From Pleurotus djamor (Eukaryota; Basidiomycota; Agaricomycetes; Agaricales; Pleurotaceae): a stretch of DNA of 50,304 nt. Positions 42,829 to 50,304 of the stretch are shown here, piece by piece. Position 1 is the stretch's first letter. Every line of letters begins with the position of its first letter. A program made the translations under genes and the position numbers. The DNA is taken from the NCBI GenBank assembly GCA_029747585.1, contig JAPEVF010000319.1, positions 1 through 50,304 of the forward strand, in the 5' to 3' direction. The notes under the pieces are model-generated. The model made no database searches. It had not been told where the DNA came from and saw nothing but the letters and a program-made list of their open reading frames with translations.

Positions 42829-43416
42829 TTACCCAGGCTGGGGAGAATGAGAATACGCCATCGGGATATCAACACCCGAGTGACGATCCTGCCCATCCAT
42901 CACTTTCGTCCCAAGGTTCTGACCCATATATTGGTATGCCGGGCCCACAAGCGAATCATACGCTCGCTGGGCAACGCCCGAAGTAGCGGCCGATACATGT
43001 AGGGTATCGCCAAGATGGTACATCGCCTGTTGGAACACAGCGGTGGCCGCACCAAAGTCCAGGAAGAAGCCAAGAAGACCTAGGGAAGTGGTGATGACAA
43101 TGGGAATGAGCGTGTCCTTGATGTAACGCGTTGGCAGGGGATGCTGCCCGCGACAGGCCCATTGCACCTGGAGAAGATGTAGTTTCTGCTCTTCGACATC
43201 GAGTGTTCGTAGTCCTACTGCTGAGCCGATAAGTGAAAGCCCCACGGTGACTGGAGCCATCACGACTCCTCCGGCGACCTGGACTTTGGCTGTGGTGATG
43301 GCGCGACGCTTTCTGTATATGTTGAGTGCGAGCTCTTTGAGCGTGTAGGCTGGGTTTGAGATTTTCGCCTCATATGCGGCGGAGTCGAAGCGAGCATTTT
43401 CGATAAGCTTGGGCAT
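42829..43416 (-). CDS. Uncharacterised two-pass membrane protein
   Basis: 195 residues from ATG 43416: hydrophilic start (MPKLIENARFDSAAYEAKIS), membrane segment (VAGGVVMAPVTVGLSLIGSAVG), a short loop, second membrane segment (LIPIVITTSLGLLGFFLDFG), and an amphipathic end. The stop at 42829 follows 'HSPQPG', where GG|gtaagcc is a good donor with an acceptor before 42780, so the real C-terminus may be on another exon. A short relic of the same start (AAKISNP, then PAYT) lies near 49400-49440, next to the second copy of the upstream duplicated DNA. Family not recognised. Confidence 0.6.
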   Translation of the reverse strand: MPKLIENARFDSAAYEAKISNPAYTLKELALNIYRKRRAITTAKVQVAGGVVMAPVTVGLSLIGSAVGLRTLDVEEQKLHLLQVQWACRGQHPLPTRYIKDTLIPIVITTSLGLLGFFLDFGAATAVFQQAMYHLGDTLHVSAATSGVAQRAYDSLVGPAYQYMGQNLGTKVMDGQDRHSGVDIPMAYSHSPQPG

Positions 43417-43653
43417 GATGGTGTTCGTCGGAAAGAGGAGAATGAGGTGTCAGATATCGGGTCGGGTGGGGATAGTTTAACAGTGCGGTGAGGCGAACAG
43501 CAGCGATGTATGGTTTTTGAAGAACTAGGAAAGCGCCGCCTCGGGGTATCCGTCAACAAACTTGAATGCTGCATGGCATGGACGGACACACGAGCATCAT
43601 GCTTGAAACTCCCCGTGATGCGGGGTATTCATTTGTGGGTGACGCCATGAGAG

Positions 43654-44255
43654 CTCTGGGGTTCTTGGATGAGTTATCGAGGACCAGGAACTTCGAATCA
43701 TGGTTGATTGTGTCACTGTTCAAATGAATGTCGGTTCAAATGTACACATCATGGATGAGGTGCGTGCCTTGAGCGACATGAAAAGCCTCATTGAGTACAC
43801 AGCAGTTATGAATGAGGCAAATTTGAGATACGCGAATGTCGGTTCTATCTGGAGCGTAGCAGGCGACATGACGGTAACAGACTTGTCTTAATGAGACCAA
43901 GACGCGACCACGGTCGAAGATGGGGATTACCGAGTTATTATGGATGTACTTCCAAGCGTTCGCGAAACGGTCTGGAGACGGGGTAAGTAAAAAGGTGAAG
44001 CCCTGAATATATTATATGATTGCTTACGAGTAAATCGATCAAACGGACATGATTTCACCCTCAGCAGGGAAATTCAACACCCCGAGGAAGTTCGAGAGCT
44101 TCATTCGAGAAAGAAGGAGGCCATCATGGTCATGGCTCAGACATGATTCGGATGGTGTGAGCACCTAGGAGTAGAGAGTGGGTGAAGTTCAGGCGAGCGG
44201 ATTGCATTTGACGGCACGACGCTGTAGAGGGAATGGACTGCCAGAGTCCCAACGC
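43654..44255. repeat. Diverged direct duplication, copy 1
   Basis: Aligns along its length, with small gaps, to 49482-50137 in the same orientation. Shared stretches include 'ggatgag-tatcg-g-accaggaac', 'ccttgagcgacat-aa-agcctcatt' and 'gcttacgagtaa'. It lies upstream of the minus-strand membrane-protein gene. Confidence 0.8.
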
Positions 44256-45477
44256 TCTACATCAACATCCCCGTGCCCTCCTTCCACTGTCGTTTGGCCT
44301 GTGGGTTTAAGGCGTTGCATTGGCGACTCTGTGCACGCGTCTTGGGCCTCTGCGTCAGGAGCTGGTCAGAAACTCTTCGAGTCCTCGCCATTCAATGCCC
44401 GTCACATACAATTCACAAGTGAGTTCCTCTCCAGTACTGGTCTTCGGGCCTCACGTATTGGAGTCCATCCGAGTTTTCTTCACAATTGAACGCGTATTCA
44501 GGCTGAATTTGCGACTTTTAGACTAGTCGGAACCCAGTTCCAAGGGTCTATGCACGGATAATTGCGACGAGTTCGTTCGCCACTGGCAGCAGAAAGGGAG
44601 TGTCAACGAGAGTATCTACGCATATAGTGACAACAAGCACTCACAAGTGTCCTTCAGCAATGCCCACAACATCCAGAGAGCTTGACGACGAGCCTGAGGT
44701 TCATGGAGACCATTGAAGACGGGTGTTTGATTTAGAGCAGCATGAATTATGAGTAGGAGGTGGGCGAAGAACAAATGAGTTGGATCGAGTGGCCGAGTTG
44801 GGGATGTCGATGGTGCATGATGGGGATAGCGCTTGTGGATCGTGTGGCTGTGCGGTTCACGTTCACCGACGCGTCGCCTAATATGGGAATGGGCGCTCGA
44901 GCGCTCCTGAGTACTCTCTGTACTCGACCACCACGTTGCCCTTGCCCTTGGTGGTGGTGTCAACCACCTTTTCTTAGGCCTTCGATGCTTTATAGATTTC
45001 TCAACGCTCAAGCTAAGCTTAGCGAACGTCAAGCAAATGCGCACAACGGATCGCCGTCCCCCCAACTTTCCCTTATACGTTCCTCGTTCAACTTGAATTT
45101 CAAGGTAGGGAATTCAATTCGAATGCGGTCGGTCTTAACAAAGCGACTCTATCATCACCCCATATTGGACTGTCGTTTAGCGTATAGTCGCTGATATCAT
45201 CTGCGTTCCAACCTTTTAAAATTCCCAAGGCTGAGACCAGGCAACCTTGGACAATGAAGTTGAATCACTGGTGACGGAAGGAGCCATAGTCCTTCAATTG
45301 ATCATCTCAAAATTTGATCTATGGGGCTGCGATCGATTTCTTCCACCTCTTGGTGATAGTGGCTAACCGCTGCGAGGATAGCCGCTTCGAAAGCAAGCTT
45401 GTCCAATTGACCACCAGGTAAAGTCTCTCTCTGCACGACGTCCATCAAATTCTCAACAACCATCTGCCAAACAGTGT
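44256..45477. other. Region without recognised genes
   Basis: Open frames on both strands (for example 44760-45194) have low-complexity, Pro/Arg/Trp-rich translations and no intron-supported extension. I see nothing that I can name. Confidence 0.35.
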
Positions 45478-46200
45478 TTACGTTGTTGCACGGACATGCT
45501 CATGTTTCAGCGAATTCCCTCGAGCAATCCTCACCCGTTCCACCACTGTATCGGCCGTCACCCCAGGCTCTACCGTCAAAAGGAGTCCGTGCTCTTCAAA
45601 CTGGCCAGGGCTTGCTTCATGATACGGACCATGCATCCCGGTTGGGTACACCCAGAACGCAAGGCCCACCGTTGTTCGTCCATTTTCATCCGCTTTTCCT
45701 TGATTATTGACATAGTCTTTCACAGCCGTAAAGTCATCCACATCGGATATTTCGTCGAATCTTCCAACTCCAAGGAGCGCGTAAAGGAGGCCTTGAGACG
45801 CCGAGCCAGTCGACTCTGCGTTATACCACGGCCACGCTGTGAATGTTGACATTCCGTGATCTGTTGGAAGTGATGTATTATACAAGGACATGACCGCTGG
45901 AAAACCGAGAAGAAAGCGGGAGCTCACTTTCGAGGTGTGATATGTTGGGGGGAACTCTTGGGGCATCAAAATCGCCGTGCTGATGGCTCGATCTTTATAT
46001 GCCACCATTCCTTCAAACTCAGCTGTCCAGAAGTACGCATGTTCTTCTCGCTCAAATCACAACATCAGCTCTAACTTTTGACTCGTTTTAGACTCCCTTG
46101 GCCTCAATTTCGCACTTCCATTGATAGCTGTATACTCAGAAGCTGATGACGCGACGGAAATATCTGTTCCCCATGGATCCCAACCCAACGAGACGCCCAG
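45478..46200 (-). CDS. Uncharacterised protein
   Basis: A frame from about 46010 to 45478 has protein-like composition: 'GMSTFTAWPWYNAESTGSAS', 'GLLYALLGVGRFDEISDVDD', 'GRTTVGLAFWVYPTGMHGPY', 'LLLTVEPGVTADTVVERVRI'. Upstream on the same strand near 46150 'WDPWGTDISVASSASEYTAI' looks like a preceding exon, with an acceptor (ctggacag) before 'AEFEGMVAYKDRA'. Start and introns are not resolved. I recognise no domain. Confidence 0.45.
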
Positions 46201-46502
46201 TCCCGCATCTATTTTCGTTCATGCCGACGACCCGAACAGCTGTGGTCGGTATAGCTTATGATGCTAGTACACCTCGCGCCTAGGGAATTCAAGAATCAAG
46301 ACACCCATCCTACCATAACCTGGACCAGGTTGAATGGGCCGAAGGGTACCGGCTGTTCGAGCCTCTACGACGATGGTATATTAAGGTATGCTCACGCAGC
46401 CCGGACGCGGCAATATACTGACAAGCAACGAAACCCAGAGTACCTTCATCCTCAATAGTCATGCGAGCTACTTCCATCCCCAACTTGTCCATCGTCATCA
46501 TC

Positions 46503-46938
46503 ATGACATTGATCACCCTTTTTGCATCCTTTGCGGTTGGCTTCTGTGCGGCGAGCAAACCCGTGCACGTCAACGCAAATGCTGGAGAGGTACGCTAAAC
46601 TATCATCTCGTTATCGTTTTGCTCTGTTTCTGACATTGATGTATCCTACCAGCTCGCGTTCCAAGAGAATATCGACGGCGGAAGCTGCAGGAACCAAGCA
46701 GTAAAACTGGCGAGCGCCGTTGGAAAGTTAGCTCAAGCGTGTCCGCCTTTCCGTGATATCAAACTGACCATGAACCCTTCTCGTACTTAGATGTGACCCC
46801 GGAAACTCAAAAGGCTTTTACTCCGGTCATAATTGCAAGAATAACGGTGGCAAGTATTACTACTGTATCACCCAAGCAGGAGCCTTTTGTGTTGCGGTGA
46901 AATCAGCTTCGGGATATGAGAATGGGGAATGCTTCTAG
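46503..46938 (+). CDS. Small secreted Cys-rich protein
   Basis: Three exons (46503-46589, 46653-46738, 46791-46938) join in phase to 106 residues. Signal peptide MTLITLFASFAVGFCAAS. The mature part has six Cys (GGSC, ACDPGN, HNCKNN, YYCITQ, AFCVAV, GECF), enough for three disulfides, and ends GYENGECF. Size, signal peptide and even Cys number fit the small secreted proteins common in mushrooms. Some such proteins act as effectors or in cell-wall contact, but nothing here says which. It overlaps no other real gene. Confidence 0.75.
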
Positions 46939-47247
46939 TAGGGTAGCTAGAATCCGCTGCTCTGTGATGCTATATCGTATGGGTGGATGATACTTGTCCA
47001 ATACTACGTCTTCTATCCGATTTTGGGCTCCTGAATTCCTTGCTCCCTGCCCCGTAGGAGGATTGCCTTCAACAAAGGCTCCGTTCAAAGTTTCATCCTA
47101 AAATTTGAAGCCTTCTCTGAGTACTTCAGCAGCAGCCCTTTGTATAAGCCTGAATTAATTGACATAATGATGAAGCATGGCTAGTTCCTCAAGGCCTCAA
47201 CTCTGGAGGTTACTCGAGGTTTGGGCGCTAACGTTCGCTTCTTGTAG
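46939..47247. other. Intergenic region
   Basis: Nothing recognised between the secreted-protein gene and the F-box pseudogene. Confidence 0.4.
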
Positions 47248-48793
47248 CCATCATGGTACCGACTTTTAGCTTTCTCCAACGCTGAAGCTGACCGTTGGTC
47301 CATAGTCTTCTAAGTTCATCTTACCACGGCCGCTACGCAAGCTTGTCAGCCAGACATATGAAAACATCTCTACCCTTCCTGACGAAACCCTAGCGGAAGT
47401 TTTCCTGGCTCTAAAACATGTAACCACCGAAGAGGAGGTTCGCGGCTCTCTTGACGGGCTGTACGACCGCCTATCATCACACTGGAAAGTTCTCGGTGTA
47501 GGATCTTGGATATACGTGACGCACGTATGTACACACTGGCGTCACGTCGCACATGAGAATCCCCGTCTATGGTCGTCAATCTCATTATCGGATCCAAACC
47601 GCGCTCACGCGATGCTTCAGAGATGCAAAGATGTACCACTGGACATTGCTTGGGACATGGAGCACGCACCTCTTGATACCCAACCCTTATATCATCTATA
47701 TCGCATCGAATCCATTCCCTTGAGATACGATTGAAGGATGTTGAGCTGGCTTCCATGGCTCTTTCACCACAAGGCCTTCCAAGGCTACAAGAGTTGACAC
47801 TGCATGCCGTACAGGAATTGACCTCGGTGCACAAGTCCGCACCCTGGCCAAACATGCCTGCCTTACGTCGGCTCACGAGTCACGAGCAGGACCTCTCTCT
47901 TCAACCGTTTCGGCAGGGAACTTCTCGCCTCCATGAATCAGCTTCAGAACCCAGATACATTTGGTATATCCTCCTGGTTTCTCAAAGCCTTACAAGAGGC
48001 TCCTCACTTGGAGAAAGTCAACGTTGATACCGATGTATTTTCACAGGAAAGGTCAAGCTACGCCGACCTACGAATCCAGCTTCCGAAGCTACGCGAAATC
48101 GCACTCTGCCTGGCAACCATGCAAGAGATCACCCTGTTCGACCATCTCGACATTCCTTCTGCCACCCAAATATCCATCTCCTGTCTTGGAGTCGAGTCGC
48201 TCTCGTCCAATCATCTTTCAGTTCTTCACAGGTTGCTTTCTTGGAGTAAGCTACCGCATATGCTTCGTGTTGCTTTAAAACTCGATCCGAAGTCCTTTTG
48301 CGTGGATCTAACCCATCCTTCTTTGTATTCGCTGCAAATACTACACATCTACCTCGCCATGAGGGGCAATTCCGCGATTCCGATGTCAAATTCTCAGCTC
48401 TGCTCACTGTTGCCTTTCGAAAGAATAACTCAGCTGGATCTTACGACCACAAATGCACCGACCATCGCTACAGTCCTTCTAGAAATACTCCCTTTGTTTT
48501 CACACCTCCAAATTTTCTGGTGCTCATCTGACACGTTCCACTTTTTGACCGCCCTGTCCACTCCGTTTCACGGTGCTATGCCCAACCCTCATCTACACAC
48601 TCTTCGCTTGACAGCAAGCCATCATCCGCCAAGTCCTCACAGTCTCGATGACCTCCTCGTACTCAAAGAAGTTCTGCGAGAGCGAATGAGCCACGGTGTT
48701 CCCATCAAGGAGGTCACGCTGCCATCACGAGACAATCCTCCAGATGATTTACGCGAGGAACTGAAGGCGTATTCCTCAATCATGTTCAAATAA
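47248..48793 (+). pseudogene. F-box/LRR protein, subfamily B, decayed copy
   Basis: Close relative of 10623-12255. It keeps the first intron position (ATCATG|gtaccg, acceptor ctaag before 47315) and the F-box (ISTLPDETLAEVFLAL ... VCTHWRHVAHENPRLWS). Then about 10 bases are missing near 47685 (PLDTQ versus PLDVVDIASL), which shifts the frame, and a second shift lies near 47870-47900. The rest, from about 47900 to the TAA at 48791-48793, is open and aligns well to the relative's leucine-rich repeats. Exon 1 has a stop a few codons before its end. Not able to make a full protein as written. Confidence 0.8.
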
Positions 48794-48849
48794 TCCAACC
48801 GTATATCATAATATAGCAATTTGAAAAGGTGGAAGGGAGTTGAAGGGAC

Positions 48850-49257
48850 CTACTGTCCAATGACGTAATTGAGGTTTATCTCGTCTTTTGCAGTTCCCTG
48901 CATAGGTCAACCATGTCTTGCGAGCGCGAACTATATGAGAGATTGATCAAAATGATGACGAAAGTAGCTTACCTCTCCAACATCCGGCAGTACCTCATTC
49001 CGTTTGATCGCATCACTAGTCGCATCAAAACCGACGAGAGAAGGCACAAAAACAGTCATCGAGGCTGCGAGGTCAAACACGAGGTTACTGGCTGTGGAGG
49101 ATTGGAGGGCTTTCGCTAGCTTGTCGATGGGTCGACCAGTGCCGTTGGAGTCAGCAGTCGCAGCTTCATGAAGCTTCTCGGGTCTGATAGAATTGAACAA
49201 TCGGTCGTCGTGGGAACGATTCTTAAAATCTTCAACGGGGCGACGTGAAAGATACAC
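48850..49257 (-). CDS. Uncharacterised protein with one hydrophobic segment, paralogue of 2882-3526
   Basis: The exon to 48973 ends 'PDVGE' at a gtaag donor. Intron 48898-48972 leads to a last exon encoding GTAKDEINLNYVIGQ and TAG. Before it, 'NLVFDLAASMTVFVPSLVGF' is a hydrophobic segment, preceded by a charged stretch ('RPEKLHEAATADSNGTG'). The start at 49257 is only the first ATG and is uncertain. The same hydrophobic segment and donor position occur at 2882-3526. Confidence 0.45.
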
Positions 49258-49481
49258 ATCAAATTCTGAAGCGTACGAACCACAGCTGTCAGCGCGGGCG
49301 CGGACTGAATATTGGATACTGGTCTATAAAAACGAAGGAGGTCATCAATGTCGCTTCGAAAGGCGATAGTCCCATGGTGGCTACAGCCATCGCGGCTCCT
49401 CTTCCTGAAAGGTATAGGCCGGGTCAACCGGGTTCGAAATTTTCGCTGCGGTGAGCCGGAGTGAAGTGGACACTCTCAACC
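49258..49481 (-). other. Relic of the two-pass membrane protein N-terminus
   Basis: 'AAKISNP' and 'PAYT' near 49400-49440 match the start of the protein at 42829-43416. The following sequence does not. Confidence 0.35.
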
Positions 49482-50137
49482 ATCGAGGGTTCCTGGATGA
49501 GCTATCGCGTACCAGGAACCTGGAACCATGGTGTATCGTGAAACTGTTAAAATGAATTTCAGTTCGATTGTACGCATCATGGATGGGGTGAGTACCTTGA
49601 GCGACATCAAGAGCCTCATTGATACACAGCAATTACAAGCGATGCGAATTTGAGAGATCCGGATGACGGGTTTACCAGGGGCGAGGCAAACCATGACGCG
49701 TGTGTTCTGTAGAAGTCTTGTCTTGATGAGACCAACGTGCGACCACGAAGATGGAGCTTACCGAGTTATCATGGCTACACTTTCTATGATCTTTGCGGAC
49801 GGTCTGGACACGGGAATGAGTGGAAGGTTGAAGCCCTAGATACGTTTGCTTACGAGTAACTTGATAAATACGAAGGGAATCAGCAAAGAAAACGCCCGAG
49901 GATGCTCGAGGGCTTCACCTGCTTGATCCTTGGGGAGGCAGGGAGCGAGGGGCGTAGAATGGGGGAAAAGGGAGTTGAGACTCTCATCTACGTCCACAGT
50001 ATGTCATGGTTCAGATGGTATTCGGATGGCATGAACACCTAGGAATGGAGATTTCGTGAACTTTGAGCGACATGGTAGAATACGGGTTGCATTGTACGAG
50101 ACAATCCTGTAGAGGATAGTACGAATGGACCGCCAGA
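49482..50137. repeat. Diverged direct duplication, copy 2
   Basis: Partner of 43654-44255, same orientation, about 5.8 kb away. Its minus strand stays open for longer than copy 1 ('IHHGSRFLVRDSSSRNPR' versus 'INHDSKFLVLDNSSKNPR'), so part of it may once have been an exon. Confidence 0.8.
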
Positions 50138-50304
50138 CCATTCAATATTCAAGCTTCAAGTTCCACGCGCCACCTCAACAACTTATCCTCCTTCTGTCTG
50201 GCGGCTTTCTTCGTCTGTAGTGGTTTCAGAAACGTCCAGCTTGCGTCTTTGAAGTGTCGCAATGGCTATTCTCTGTCCGTGTACTGAGCCTCGGGGAGGC
50301 TCAC
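50138..50304. other. Window edge, nothing recognised
   Basis: No supported frame or repeat. Confidence 0.4.

Noticed and set aside
44760..45194. 144-codon open frame on the plus strand
   Set aside because: Odd Trp/Arg/Pro composition, no intron support, and the opposite strand is also open; probably non-coding.
1..50304. CRISPR arrays, bacterial operons, tRNA or rRNA genes
   Set aside because: None seen; the window is fungal nuclear DNA and no cloverleaf or rRNA core was recognised by eye.

Overview
The window reads as a chromosome segment of a mushroom-forming basidiomycete (Agaricomycetes-like). Genes on both strands are cut by many short introns (about 48-75 nt, GT..AG with one GC..AG), and the content fits that group: a multi-exon ribosomal protein gene, a CDLMNLFF-type sesquiterpene synthase, a HET-domain gene, small secreted Cys-rich proteins, a proteinase-K-like S8 peptidase, and many F-box/leucine-rich genes. 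No species can be named from the sequence.

The dominant theme is an F-box/LRR gene field with about twelve copies in three subfamilies. Subfamily A has seven copies, four of which begin with a separate 13-codon first exon and one with an 11-codon first exon. They lie at 1381-2887, 3581-5199, 12389-14033, 14416-16073, 35629-37235, 37284-39131 and 39371-42635. Subfamily B lies at 10623-12255 and 47248-48793. Subfamily C lies at 269-1162 (truncated), 17954-19357 and 25003-26469. Several copies carry frameshifts or deletions, a birth-and-death pattern. One A copy has a complete 1600-bp Tc1-type transposon sitting inside its first intron with a TA target duplication.

Other genes, left to right: a sesquiterpene synthase with an altered Asp-rich motif (5392-6581); a small Cys-rich ER-type protein ending in HRDEL (9714-10253); ribosomal protein uL1/L10a (16575-17456); a tandem pair of Cys-rich two-pass membrane proteins (19490-20836, 21245-22524); a HET gene with one frame break (22947-24879); a two-domain ABM-like protein (27132-27894); a paralogue of the HRDEL protein ending in KDEL (28215-28712); an S8 peptidase with 14 exons (29463-31395); a delta-12-type fatty acid desaturase with 11 exons and all three His boxes (33385-35136); a two-pass membrane protein (42829-43416); and a small secreted protein (46503-46938).

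The right edge holds a diverged direct duplication (43654-44255 and 49482-50137). Single N characters at 11891, 34827 and 36740 sit exactly where a frame or splice signal fails. Dropping the N restores each one, so they look like assembly placeholders rather than mutations. Regions 7366-9560 and 31396-32600 have coding-like stretches that I could not assign.
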